From the NCBI RefSeq assembly GCF_000151315.2, contig NW_011887293.1:538039-602038 (forward strand): DNA of 64,000 bases, given 5' to 3'. The notes below the pieces were generated by a model that searched no databases, was not told the DNA's origin, and was given only the letters and a program-made list of their open reading frames with translations. This document shows positions 1-12,723 of this stretch, piece by piece. Within the stretch, counting starts at the first letter, position 1. Each line of letters starts with the position of its first letter. The translations under genes and the position numbers were made by a program. Source of the stretch: Capsaspora owczarzaki ATCC 30864 (taxonomy: Eukaryota; Opisthokonta; Filasterea).

Positions 1-316
1 AGATGATCAAAGGGGGAGAAAGCTGCTCAGACAAACCGCAAAATGTGAGAGAACACTCAAAGCATCAAAGAATGTCGATACGGTCAGATTTTGCTCAAGT
101 TCAGGGGAATGGGGAAGAGGCGAACAGAGTCGTGAGTGAGCAAGAAAGCTGGGATTGACAAAACTTGCATCAATACTGTACTTTGGATTTGTTACATAGC
201 CTTTACACCACAAGCATACACACAAATAGCGGGGGCGATAGTAGGACATGGAAAGGTATCCGACAACACACAGGCACTCGCTACGCGCTACATGCACCAT
301 CGAAACGACAGGCTCC

Positions 317-3300
317 TTAAGCAAAGACGCCAAACACGGCGAGGACGAGCATGCACAGGGCCAGGCCGGAGGAAGCAATCAGACTGGAAGCAGCACTGCC
401 TTCGACAGAGCCGGTTTGAGTGATAGCCGGGCCAGTGTTAGCCTTGGACGTGGCCGAAGCGTTGGGAATGGAGGGAATGTTCGACGCGCTGCCGGACGCC
501 GTCGCGGGCTTGGTGGCAATCGCGCTGGAGGCGCCGATCGAAGAGAGCGGAGGGGACCACGTCTGACCAGTGCAGCCGTAGTTGAACTCAAAGTGAATGC
601 GATCAATCAGCACCTGGCCGTTGAAGCGAAGGTGAAGCGTGTTGGTGGCGCCGTCGCCAAAGTTGAGCTGGCTGACGGGCACATCGACCGAGCGGTGAAC
701 CCACTGCTCGCCAGCAGCGCCGTTGGTAAGGAAGTAGCGAATGGTCTCACCGCCCGGCAGGTTAACAAAGGTGGTCTCCGAGTTGAGGGCAAACGACACG
801 TTACCAGTCACATTGTCGGTGGAGCAAGTAACCGCGCCGTGATACAGGCTGCCGTCCTTGCGCCAGCCGCTGCCGTTGGGGAGCATGCGGTAAAAGTCTG
901 CCGTGGAAGGGGCGAGGGGCGCGGAAGGCGAAACAGGAACGGCAGTCGCACTCGGGTCGGCAGTAGCTGAAGTGAGCATGGTCGAATTGCCCACGGTGGA
1001 GTTGCCAGAGTCTTGCGGGGGAGTCACAGTGTCGTTGAACGAGTTGGGATTGTTGTTGTTGCCGGGAACACCAGCGCCGTTCGGCAGCAGTAGCTCACCG
1101 AGGTTGATGTTGGAGCAGCGGTAGTTGCGAATGTCGTACACGAGGCGGACCGACTCGATGGTTTGACCGGCGGGCACGGTGGGGACTTGGATGGCAACGT
1201 CCACAAGACCGTTTTCGGCGACCTTGGCAGTCTGGCACCAATCATAGCCGGCACAGTAGGCGTAGCACTTGAACGTGCAGTTCTCAAACTGGTAGCGGTC
1301 GAGATTGACGTTGGCCAGGTTGTTGAACGGCTCTTGGCCTGCATAGTCGATGGCACGCAGATCAAATCCAGTCAGACCGGACTGCTTGGGGACATTTTGA
1401 ATGCTGCCAGTGATCTTGGGCCAGATTTCGACGCGGCCATGCTTGAGCGGGCTCGCTTGGAAGCCCTTCCAGAGAAAGTCGCGAACCTTGCTCGCCCAGC
1501 AAACAGCAGCTGGGTGGATGTCAGTCTGGTACGCGGTGCTGATGAGGTGAACGTGCACCTCCGACCAAGGGACAACGACAGGGTGCGACTGCAAGAGAAC
1601 CAAGGAGCCACCGTTCAGTGCAGCCCAAACCTCAATCCTGGACGAGAAATAGCGGACTTGGATGTGGTCGAGCTGACCCGCCTTCGTTGGCGAAGTCTTG
1701 TACAAGTTTGTCGGCACGCCAGAGCTGTAGTCGATGGGAAGAGACGATTCGACCTTGTTGCCGCCAATCGAGCTTTGAATCTAACAGAATGCGCCAAGAT
1801 AGGAAGATGGGACAACGAGGGTGAGGTGCTCATCTAGCGCAGGCAAGCAAGCAAATCTCTAGAAGCAGCCCTCGACAAGTTCCCCCCCCCCCAAAAAAAA
1901 GGGAGCGAGCTGAAACGACAGACAAAGCGATCTTCATCAGTTACCAGCAGATGCGCCAACCAGGAGCTGTTGCTGTTGCAGGCATCATCGCTGGTGCCGA
2001 TGGCAATCAGGTTGATCGAATCTTCGGCGGGACGACGACCTTGACCCGAGGGGCATGCTGTCGAGGGAGTGGTTGTAAGAAACGCATCTGACAAAGGCAT
2101 GTCGCGAAAATGACAAACAACCCGAAAGTTTGGTGGGTACGTACTTTGTTGAGCAGTGGACTTGCAGGAGGCATCGGCTGCGGAAGGCATGACGGTAAAC
2201 TCTGCACCAACAACCGAGGCGTTGCCAGCGGGGGTAATGGAAACTTGCCACTGTGAACAGCAGTGAGGCAATGGTTTGTGGTTTGGGACAATAATCATCA
2301 TGGCATCGTTGCTGTTCCTGTCACTTACGAACTGGCCAAGAGACACATACATCGACGTGTAGAAATCAATCACGCCAGGCTTATCGTCGGAGATCAACAG
2401 GGGGTTGCGGAGACGAGCACTTGGTGCGAGAAACGACAAAACCAAAACATGAGCACAGTGTGTGTGCGTGTGTTGTTCATGCGCGTCTTGCCTTTGTGAC
2501 TCACCTCGTAATGGACTGGTAGTCGGTACGCATCACACCAACACCAGGACCGCCGTCGCCGCCAATCACGTTTTGTGTGTTCACCTGAACGCCGTTGGTG
2601 TTGGACCACGAGCTCGACTTGTGCAGGTCAATGTGGCCACCGTTGCCGCGAGTGTTGTTGAACACATCTGCAATTGAACGATGTATCAAAGAGTAGGTGG
2701 AGTGAGTCGTGAGTTGAGGTGACAAGTGCGTAGCAGCGCGAAAGTAAGGAGAGGAAACTAGGAACAAAGAACAAAGAACACCAAAAAGCACTTGGATGCT
2801 AAGAATTCAACTTGAAACTTCCAACATAAAATAAAAAAAGGGGGGAGGATATACGACAGCTATTTCATGCCACACAGCTTTTTGTGCGTGCCACACTGAG
2901 ACCAAAAAATCTACCGCAAGCCGTGTGGGAATCGGATTCCCAGCGTTCATTGTTTTGTTTTTGGCGATCGGGGTGTTGGCAGACGTCGTTTCTTACCCGC
3001 AATGTTGCCCTCCACAGCACCGACGACTGCCACAAAATCCGTGTCGAGACGAGTATCCCAGGCATCTTCATTCCAGAACACAGAGGTGAAGATGGAGCCG
3101 GCGCGGTTGAGCGTCAGGGCGTGCGAACCGCGGAAGACAAAACCGTCAACAAACGAGCAGTTGGCCAGGCCAGGCGTTGCTGATGGCAATGCGGCGCCAG
3201 TGGACGATACAGCAGACGACGCGATTGCCGGAATGGAGCTGCTGGAATCAATATTGCTGGCAGGCACGCTGGAAGAGAAGGAGGAGGAGTCGGCAGGCAC

Positions 3301-3429
3301 TGAGAGGATGGAACTAGAAGCTGCGGCAGCTTCGGACGAGGACAAAACAGGGAGATCGGTGGTTGACTGTGCGAGGGCGGTCGCCACCAGCACGAGCACG
3401 CCAAACACGGTCCAATATGAGCGTTGCAT
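317..3429 (-). CDS. secreted, GPI-anchored surface protein of unknown family
   Basis: Six exons fit in phase: 3429-2997, 2667-2505, 2419-2329, 2250-2145, 2057-1945 and 1780-317, giving about 789 aa. The ATG at 3429 opens a hydrophobic signal peptide (MQRSYWTVFGVLVLVATALA) followed by a Ser/Ala-rich stalk. The middle is a Cys- and Trp-containing globular region with many N-glycosylation sequons, then a second Ser/Thr/Pro/Asn-rich linker. The last ~20 residues are hydrophobic with no cytoplasmic tail, preceded by small residues, which is the classic GPI-attachment signal. Together these suggest a cell-surface or adhesion-type protein. I do not recognise the globular domain; lectin-like folds are possible but unproven. 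The exon model rests on good GT-AG sites and continuous phase, so gene reality is likely while function is not assignable. Confidence 0.75.
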
Positions 3430-6077
3430 TTTGAGAAGAAGAAAGAAGAGGAGATGGCGGAAAGCACGGACGAGGCAAGCAGGAACAAAGATAGACTGAA
3501 TGGAAACTCCCTCGAAAAGGGAATGGGAGGTTAAATACTCCTCCTCCCAGCAAGGACTAGAAGCCGGTCGCACCCTTTCTGCCCCGGAATGTCACATTCT
3601 GAAGTGTAGCGTGGGAAGATTGCCCGATTTGAGAAAACAGCGCCTTGGTAAGATACGTTGATGATGGCGTGGGAGCTCACACCCACACCCCAAATCCCAA
3701 AAAAAAAAATCAAAAAAAAAAAAAAAACAAAGTAACCAATTTAGCACCATAGAATCAACCATAACAGTGAAACGATACACGGAATATCGTGTTACAAAAT
3801 AAGCAGAACTGTTCAGTCATGCATCCGTTCCAGGTCTCAGATTTGGTCGACGAGGGGCGTGGGAATGAAAACAAAAACAAGATGGTGGGCGGGTCCGATC
3901 TGCAATCGGAATGGTTTTCAAAAAAGGCAATCACTTTACAGTAATGCCTGAAAGGTAACCAGCAAGCATGCACCGTTTAACGGGCCAGCTTATCACCCAC
4001 TGCTGTTCATCCGGATGACGAGAAGAGCCGTCGGGAAGGCGGCGGTGGTGAGTTTGGCTTTTAATCCGACTCAAGCACACACCGTGTCTCCGTCCAACCC
4101 TCGCACTGCCCCCCCCCATTCTATGCGCAGACACCATCTTCATCAAGCAGAGGGAGGCCCCCACCACAGCGGCTCTCGGGGGTACACCCGAACGATCGGC
4201 GAGCCACAAACAATCCAAAAGCACAACAAAAAACAGACATGTCAGTTTTGCACGCCTTCCCGTATCCGTCCTTGGGAGCCATCTCGGCGCTTCGAAGCCA
4301 CTCGTCCCTCTGTTCCATGCCAAGACGCCACTCGTCAAGTAGAGTAAGGCGCCAACAGCAGTGGTCTGCGAAGAGCCGTAAAGAACAGTCCAAAACCAAT
4401 TGTCGATCACAAACCGTTGCCGATTCCCCGCCAACCAGCTCGCCTTGCCTTCCCGTACTGTCCAATAAGAGGCCCTTCCTCTAAATTTCGTGTGCACTGT
4501 AGCGCGTGTCGTTGCTAGCCACTTTCCAGTGGGATTCACTGCTGAAACAGCTGCCGTTGGCGCACGACTCGTTAAAATTCCGCCATCGGACGGCGATCGC
4601 CAGCGAATTTTGCAACCCACAACATTTTACACTTTTGCCCTCCCGGCTAAATCAATGCACTGCTGTTCGCCATCACAATAAAAAAACAATTCCTTGATCA
4701 AGCACTGTACAGGCTGCTGGTTGCAGCGTCAGAGCAGTTTTGTTTGTGTTGGTTTCCGGATTTGCGTAATCCCAGGGCAACCAAACGAGCATAAAAACAC
4801 GCAGTCTTTTTCTTACATTCGCAGGTAACTACAGCGTACGTATTTTAACAGACAATAAGCACAACCATTTCATACCTTCGGTTGCAATAGCTGTGTTGAA
4901 GAAGGTGTTTTGTGATGACAAGTTATGGAAACTGAGTCATCAGTCCTTGTTTTTGTGTGTGCGTTTGGATGGTTTCTCTGTCCGCTGTTTTGTCTGCTTT
5001 CTTGCGTCTGCTGTTGGCCTTTTCTCTTCCAGAACACGTTTGTGGCGGCGTTAACGGCAACCCATGTGGACAGAGACGAGCGATTTGTCGGCGTTTTTTT
5101 TTTTTTTTTTTTTTTTTTCGGATGGGAGTTTTTGTTCGATTTGACCAGCGCTTTTGGTCGCCAGTGTTCGCAACTCAAGCGGCTCGGCACACCGGACTTT
5201 TTTTGGGTTGCAGCACTCGCAGACTACTTTTTTTTTTTTCTTGGGTTGGTGGTTGCGCTCACTTGTCCTTGCTGTTCATGCAAAAGTCGTGTGCAAAAGG
5301 GTTTTTTTTTTTGTTTTTTTTTTTTTTTTTGGCGCCCGATCGCTGAGATCGATCGCGATTTGCGGTTCAAGTGCGAGGCGGCCGTCATGCATCAGGCATT
5401 GGGGGATGGCTGCGCTGCCGCTTCGTTCCCTCGCGACTTTTATCGAGCAACGTGGTACAACGATTGTTTTGGCCGTGGTTTGAGGGGTGCCGTGGTCGCT
5501 TGTTTGGCGGGAACGAACGACAGATTATTTTTTTCTTTTTTTGCTTTTTTTTGCTTTTTTTTTTTTTTTTTTTGCTTTTCAGATGCGTGGTTTGTGGAGC
5601 CTTTCGTCGCTAGGGATCGACGTGTGCTGGACTCTATACTTGACCGATCGCTACGTTTGTGTGCATGGCTGATTTTATTGCGTGGCTGCAAAAACCAGGC
5701 CGTTGGCAAGCCGGTCGAACGATCGAAGGAGAAGGTAGCGGTGAAGGATTGGCGGTTTTGATTTTTCATTTTTGATTTTTTGATTTTGTTGTATTTTTTT
5801 GGATGAATAACTCATGCTGCTTCCAAGCTCTCGTAGCTTTACCATCCTCATCGCTGAGCGGCGGTGGTTGGTGGGTCGAGGACTACTTGACTGCTTGAAT
5901 GTGGCTGGGGTGTCGGCGATTTTGGAGGATTGGGAGCGTTGTGGTGCTGGTGCCGGAAAGCCGATGCTCCGTCGATCCGAAGATTGTTCCCTTTTTCCCT
6001 CCTGCCACTCCCACCCCCCTCCAAACACGGCGTCGGTGATTGGAGCAAATGGCCTCTCGTTGTGCTCGGTTATTCTT

Positions 6078-6119
<42 letters not shown>

Positions 6120-7368
6120 CTTGCGATGCATGTCATCCCTGGTTACGCTGCAGAGAGAATACAGGCCTGTCATGGCGACCTTTTTGGCTGTTCCTCCTTT
6201 TATTTGTATTTTGCATTTGTATTTGTGGTAATGGTTTGTCATTTTCCTTGTTGCAAAATTGGGCCTCGCTTTCTCGCCTGAAGCTACGGGCTCCTTCTCC
6301 GTTCGTACTTTCACCTCGACTTGGGCAACCTTAACCTTTTCGACATGTTTGTGGGATTTTCCATCCAGCCCAAGCATTGGCTCAAAAAACAAAACAAAAA
6401 AAAACCATGATGCAGTTGATTGTTTTTTTCCACACTCTTGCCGATTTGACACTTGGGTGTTCACAAAAATATGTGTGATATCTGCTTTAGGCGGGGTGTA
6501 AACTATTCACAAATACCTCCAAGCCCCTTACTTGCATCGGGTGACGACGAGCGACAATTGGCCCTAATAATTCACAAAGTTTCATTCCACTCACGCTGGT
6601 TCGCTCGATTCTCGATTGTCATACCTTTTCCTTCTTCTAAATTTGACAATGTTGCAGGTGCACCGGGGTTTTTTCTTCTCCTTGTGTCAGTCCATTCTCC
6701 TATTGACCAAGCACAAAAGTCTGCCGACTCAAAGCCACGGCTCCTTGATTCTTTCTTGTGCTTTCGACTTTCCTCCATTGTTGGCCAAGCGATCGAGTCT
6801 TTGTACGTACACACCGTTGTCTCCTCTTGTCATGTACTGTGTCTCCTTCACCGTGGCAATGGGACACCCTCGCGGCGGCGGTGTCTCGATTGTGAGCGTT
6901 AGGCGAGAAGCGCCAATCGCAAAAAAAAAAAAAAAAATCAACGCTGCTGCGTACTTGTCTGTACCTTAACTCGTTTTCTTGTCTTTTCCGACCGATTGTT
7001 CCAATGTTCTGTGACGCGTCTCGTCTCACTTGCCCATGTGTGGATGACGATATCGTGGGTGGATGTATGCTATCGGACAGACTCGAGTACGGATTTCCCA
7101 GCTTCTGGTGCACCTCAAGGTGCCATTCTTTCCCAAAAGTTCCAAAACACAACGCCCCGTCTCGTCGATTTTCGTCCTCCCAACGCACTTTTGTGTCAAG
7201 TCGCTGTCTCATCGACAACTTGACCACTCGGACTTTCGTCGCAATTTCGCCCGTCGCACGATAGTTTGCACCACAGCCTGCTGCCCGCCCGCCTTCCTCA
7301 TCTCGCTTGTCACCGGGCTTTGTACTATAGCGTTCACTCGCCCGCTCGTGGCCGTGCTGTCCTCTAGC
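3430..7368. other. long intergenic region, T-rich, no supported gene
   Basis: This stretch separates the start of the GPI-protein gene from the start of the histidine kinase, so it should hold both divergent promoters. It is full of poly-T/poly-A tracts (about 3700-3726, 5094-5118, 5230-5240, 5308-5330, 5548-5572, 6920-6936) and a CT microsatellite. Several open frames of 100-280 codons exist on both strands, but they run through the homopolymers, have no recognisable domain and no consistent codon bias. I see no RNA gene here. Confidence 0.6.
6077..6120. repeat. (CT)n microsatellite
   Basis: An interrupted CT dinucleotide run of roughly 20 repeats lies in the intergenic region upstream of the histidine kinase. 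Nothing suggests a function. Confidence 0.85.
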
Positions 7369-10300
7369 ATGTCTCGGCATTTTACTCAATCAGACACACA
7401 ACCAAGCCAAGCAGATCGTCAATCAGACACGCAACCCATCACCAACGACAACGCCAGTCGAAATCAGATGTTTGCAACCTCCTTCCCTGCTACGTTCGAC
7501 TTTGCGTCAGAGTTCAACGTGTGGTCCGAGACATGTCGCTCAGGCGGCGGCAAGTACCGCTCTGTTGGTGACAATCCATCGTACCAACTCGCACAACACA
7601 TTGCAACACTGTTCGGTGAAACACTCCCGTCGAGCGCCGACTCCCAGCTGCCAAGCTGGAAAGTGTTTGCTACTCAGTTGCTACTCTTGCCTGTACTGGG
7701 ACTCTATATTGCGCAGCTGGATTCGGTACGATGCACTGTTGTTTCCAACAAATGGTTGGTCACGCATGTTGTTGCTGAACTCACGTTTGTTTGCTGGCGT
7801 CTATGCTTTTTTTTAGAATATTATCCTTATTACTAGTGTGGCAATAGCCTTGTTGTTTGCTGTCTCTCTTTTCCTGGCGCTGCTGCGCTTCCCAATTGCA
7901 AGCGTTCGATGCTCGGCATTCGGTGTTCTGTTTTTGTGTCATTGGAGCGTTCTGGCTCTTGCCCGTCAATCTAACTTCCTGGGATTGGTAAGAGTCGAGC
8001 AGTCACTCATGGTGTGCGCTTTGGTCTGCAACACTGACCGTGTGATTATCGCGGGGGGTGGGCTTTTAGATGCTCTTCTGGCCTCTCGTCCAGCTGTTCT
8101 TCGTGGAGTCGAGGCGAAAGCTCTTGCAGATTGCTGCATTGAGCTATTCATTACTGCTGGCCGAGTTGGTTGTCACCATGCCTAGCGTAAGTTTCGCGTC
8201 AAGGTACATGGCGGCGCTGGAACCGCTCTTTCTGGCCGCATCAGCGCTATTACTGTTTTCAAGTTCCCCAAAGAGTGACCAGAGTCGCACGCATGCGCCT
8301 CGTGTAAGTCGTGCTCGGGTGGATTGCCCTGGTAGCAAGCGAGTCTCGAGTCTTTCCAACTCACCCCTTTGGTCGCTTCCAGTTGCCGATAGATGCCATG
8401 CAACAGCACCAAATCCTTGAGGCGATTCTACAATCGAGTGGAGATGCTCTGGCCGTGTTCAACGCCACTAGCGATGTTCTCTGCTCGAGCACCAAGTTCC
8501 AGCAGCTGGTGGGCAGCGCCTCCCACCCTGGTGCGCTAATCAGCGACAGTGTGAACGCCGCAACTACGGATGGCCAGGAGGCCCCGATCTTTCCAAGCCC
8601 CCTCGATCTGCTCGAGCCTGAAAGTCACAGGCAGGTTCAGCGGGCCATCACGAGCATGTTTGAAGCTGGCTCCGACTACAACACGGCCGACCTCGATCTG
8701 TGCAAGGTGAAAAGCGAGGAGGCGCTTCCCTTGCATGTGCGCAGCACGCTCTTGCCGCCCCTCAAAGCCGGCTCCTCGGGCTTGATGCTGGCCATGTTTG
8801 ACGATCTAGCTCCCAAAAACCGACTCGAGTCTGCCTTGCTTGAGGCGCACCGATCCAAGCACGCCAACGAGTCCAAGAGCCGCTTTCTCGCCAACATGAG
8901 GTTTGTTAGTCTCGGTTTTGCGCAGCGCTGTTGCTTGTGTTTTTCGTTTGCGTTTGCGTTTGCGTTTGCGTTTGCGTTTGCGTTTGCGTTTGCGTTTGCG
9001 TTTGCGTTTGCGTTTGCGTTTGCGTTTGCGTTTGCGTTTGCGTTTGTGGTTATTCTTTTTTGCTTTTGCCTTTGTGTCTGTGTGTATTGTTGGTTTGCTG
9101 CGACTCACTTGTCCTCCCCTACTCTCTATTGGCTACACCATAGTCACGAGATTCGCGTTTGGCTCTCTGGCATTCTTGGCATGATACACCTGCTGGAGGG
9201 CACACAATTGACAGAAGAGCAGCACGAGTTCCTTGGCACGATCAAAATGTCGGCACAAATATTGCTGACCGTCATCAACGACATTCTGGACTTTTCCAAG
9301 ATCGAAGCAGGCCAGCTCACGATCGAGCGCGTCGAATTTGACATCTTCAACACGATCGAGATGGTGGTCGAGCTCTTGTACCCAAGTGCCGGCAACAAGA
9401 ATCTGCTGTTGCAGTGCTTTATCGATCCTCGCATCCCGACCAAGGTCCTTGGCGATCCTAGTCGTCTCCAGCAAATCCTGGTCAATCTTCTTTCCAACGC
9501 CATCAAATTCACCAAGAAGGGCCGTGTATTCCTCAAGTGTACTCTCGAGAATGAAACATTGGAAAATGCCACCGTCTTGTTTGAGGTAACAGCGAGCGAC
9601 GTATTTGTTTTTTATGGAAACATTCTTTCGTGTCGTCTGGGTTGTTTTTGGCGTTGGCGATGTGGGGATTTTTGCTGTGGTGGGGGTTTTTGGGTGTATC
9701 TGCTCTGTACCTTGACTCTGATTGGTTTGATGGTGCTGCTTGTTTGGTCCTATAGGTACACGACACTGGTATCGGGCTGACGCCCGACACATTGGCACGA
9801 CTGTTCCGCCGGTTTTCTCAAGAGGACGCCTCGACGACGCGCAAGTTTGGAGGAACTGGCCTTGGGCTTGTCATCTCAAAGTCGCTGGTCGAGTTGATGG
9901 GCGGCAGCATTGGCGCCGACAGCGTCAGTGGCAAAGGCAGTCGCTTTTGGTTCCGTCTGCCGGTCGGTGTCGTGGCCGAGCAAGCAGATACCGATGATTC
10001 GAATGCCGATGTCAATGCTGGCTTCTTCCGCCAGACCTCTCCCCTCGACGATGCGTCCTCGCACTCCAAGTCCTCAGACTCGACAAGTGGCACAATGTCC
10101 TTGCCGCACAGCCTTCATTCGTCGCAAGGCGATCTGATCGCAAGTGTGGAAGCGGAGCAACCTGAATCATCGCTCAACGAGTCTGGAACGCTCCCCCAGG
10201 TGCCAGCAGCACCCATGCTTGCTCCCGCGAGTACACCTCCTCGCTCCCGATCAGCGTCGCGAAGCAGATGCGCCATCTCGCCAATTCCCGGCCGCACTCC

Positions 10301-12530
10301 CCCGCGGGTCATTGTCGTGTCGAGCGCCGAGTACATTCGAGATATTCTTGTGCGCTACTTGGATGCCTGGCATCTTGATCATGCCGAATGCAGTACGCTG
10401 GGTGAGTGCGACAAGCTCATTCGCAGCTGTTTGCAACAACAAGACACGGGCCCCTCCAATGCTTTTGTCTCGGCAGACTTTGCGCCCTCAGCTCGCCAAA
10501 CTCTGATTGGCAGCGACAACGCGACCGGGGTGCTCTCGTCTCGCGAACGCTCGCTGCTCGCAGAGACGATGAACGAGCACGACAAGTACTTTGATCTGGT
10601 GGACGCTTCGGTTGAGCACCATTTCGTGAAGCAGCCATCGCGCCAATCCGATGCGTCCCACCCCCATGCACCACCATCTCGCCCAGCCCCGGGTCCCGCT
10701 GCGGACCCGGGTGCAAGTCATGGTCACATCATTGTCATTCTGGACTGTCGCGTCGGTATGTCCACATTGGTGCAGACGCTCGGGGAGCGATATGTTCGTC
10801 TCCGCAAAACTTCCAAATCAGAGCAGGAGGCCACTCTCAAGAGTGACTCTGAGGCGTCGATGCCACTCACGTCAGGAAGCGACGTTTCACTTGACACTGC
10901 TGTGGCCAAGCCCATTCGGCCTTCGCATTCCTCTACCTCGTCGCTATCCGATGAAGCTGAAGGCGGTGATCAAGATCATGTCCCCTCCATTGAGCGCTCC
11001 CCTGGACACTCCCAGAACCGCTACGACGACCTCTTGGAGCCTCATGACGACTCGCTGTGGGCGTTCCTGGCGCATCCCAACGTTTTTCCCTTGTTCCTGT
11101 TCTCGTCTGAGCACCCAGTGCCGCCCCTCCCCCTGTATAGTTCCAACCACCGGTCGTTGGTGGGTCCGTTGCGTCAGTCGAGCATTTTCAATGCCATCAA
11201 TGGGTTTGCCATGCAGGACTGCGCGCTTTGTGCGCCAAGGCCATCACACTCCAACTCGGCCCCCCTTGACGCGTCTGCGTCCTTGTCTTCGTTAGATCCG
11301 GACTCCCGCGCTTTGCGAAAGGTTTACCGTTGTGGTTCCATGCTGAATTCCGGTTTGGCGCATGTTTCCGCTCCAACCAGCACGGCGGCGGTCAAAGCCG
11401 CACCATTCCCGAGCTCCCCGCACTCACCATTAGCCGTGCCCGCGTCCGTTGTTCCTTCCTTCATTTCTGCTGCCGCTGATGCGTCGAACGCCACAACGCT
11501 CACCACATCGGCGCAGCTTGAACAGCGAAAGCACGACCGTCGCCACCGCCGACACCCGAAACGTGATGAGCATGCTGAGGCGATCGCCGAAAGTCGCGAC
11601 TCGAGCAAGTTGTTGGCAGATGAGACTACTCCAGGCTCATTGGAGACCCCGCCCTCTTCAGCCGATCTCGGCGTCCACGAACACAGGCGTCGCCACTCGG
11701 TAAACGACAATTTTGCTCGCTCCGAGTCCGCGGCTGGCGATGCTCAAGAAGCAACAAGGGTGGATGCTGACGTTGGGTCTGCGCCGCCTGCTCCCTTGCC
11801 ATCCCCTCCAGCCGTGCATCTGGGCCCGACTGCTTCGTTCACGCCGACTGACGTGGCCACTGATCTTGGCAGCCCGCGATCGATCGCCGGTTCTATGGGT
11901 TCGGCTCCGATCGCCAACAAGACGAAAATCTTGCTGGTCGAGGACAATTACGTCAACCAGAAGGTCATGTCCACTATTCTGGCCAAGGCGGGCTTCCACG
12001 TTGATGTTGCCAACCACGGCAAGGAGGCGCTGGCCATGCTCACCAAGTCGCGCGAGCATCTGCTCCGCCACTCTTCCGACTCTGCATCGGCTCTGCCAGC
12101 TAAGTGGACGGACTATGCCGTCGTGTTGATGGATTGCCAAATGCCCATCATGGGCGGCTATGAGGCGACGCAACACATCCGCGCGATGGAGCAGTCGCTT
12201 ATCGCGACCAGCGCTGGAACGCCACTACTACGTTTGCCCGTGATTGCCATGACTGCAGAGGCCATGGAAGACAATCGCGCAACTTGCCTTGCGTCAGGCA
12301 TGTCCGATTACATGTCCAAGCCAGTGAGTCAAGCTACTCTCTGGCGCAAGCTGCAATTCTGGATTTCTTCCACCGAGGCCATCGTGAATGAAGCCGCCCC
12401 ATCTGTTTCCAGCCTGTCGGTACCACAGCAGAACATCCACCACTTTGATGCTTCTGCTTCTTCTCGACCGTCTTCGCCATCGCACATTGCGCGTCCGTCC
12501 TCCCCCTCGCACCGACCGCGCCAACAATGA
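7369..12530 (+). CDS. multi-pass membrane hybrid histidine kinase with C-terminal receiver
   Basis: Exons 7369-7725, 7817-7987, 8070-8303, 8383-8900, 9144-9585 and 9756-12530 join in phase to about 1,498 aa. Residues ~95-250 hold several hydrophobic membrane segments spread over the first three exons. A PAS-like region follows (~257-400). The dimerisation/phosphoacceptor box reads [11 protein letters not shown], with the phospho-histidine near residue 428. The ATPase domain has an N box (LLSNAIKF), G1 (DTGIGL), F box and G2 (GGTGLGL). A long Ser/Pro-rich linker contains stretches resembling a degenerate receiver (~755-800). The C-terminal receiver (~1297-1420) has the acidic pair (VEDN), the acceptor Asp (VLMDCQMP, ~1366), the Thr (AMTAE) and the Lys (SKPVS). 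It should autophosphorylate and relay to an HPt protein; no HPt gene is nearby. The usual TP after SHEIR is VW here. The upstream ATG is chosen because it begins the frame leading into the membrane segments. Confidence 0.9.
8946..9046. repeat. (GTTTGC)n hexanucleotide microsatellite inside an intron
   Basis: About 17 copies of a six-base unit fill most of the intron (8901-9143) that interrupts the kinase gene exactly before the phospho-acceptor box. Because the unit is a multiple of three, the repeat is open in all forward frames and could be mistaken for coding sequence. Confidence 0.95.
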
Positions 12531-12723
12531 CGAGCGGAGGCCGGGGGGTTTTTTGTTTTTTCCAATTGTTTCTATGTCCTTCGTAGAATTCGCCCCCAAC
12601 CCTTCTTATTTTAATTCACAAACTTGTAATAACTGTCCGTTTGCTGTAAAATACAACACATCGAATCATCAGATCATGTATATTTTTTTTTCTCAGTCTT
12701 CCAGCTGTTGTTTTCGCGTTTGA

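Noticed and set aside
248-970. Open frames on the plus strand opposite the GPI-protein gene
   Set aside because: They are antisense shadows of the large last exon, which has the coding evidence.
3931-4620. 229-codon open frame on the minus strand
   Set aside because: Composition is not protein-like, no start context, no recognisable domain, no splice partners.
4925-5761. 278-codon open frame on the plus strand in the T-rich intergenic region
   Set aside because: It crosses three long poly-T runs read as Phe, has no domain and no conserved-looking segments; low-complexity DNA keeps the frame open.
7369-12530. Recent bacterial transfer of the histidine kinase
   Set aside because: Five GT-AG introns, eukaryote-typical hybrid layout and base composition like the neighbours argue for a resident gene.
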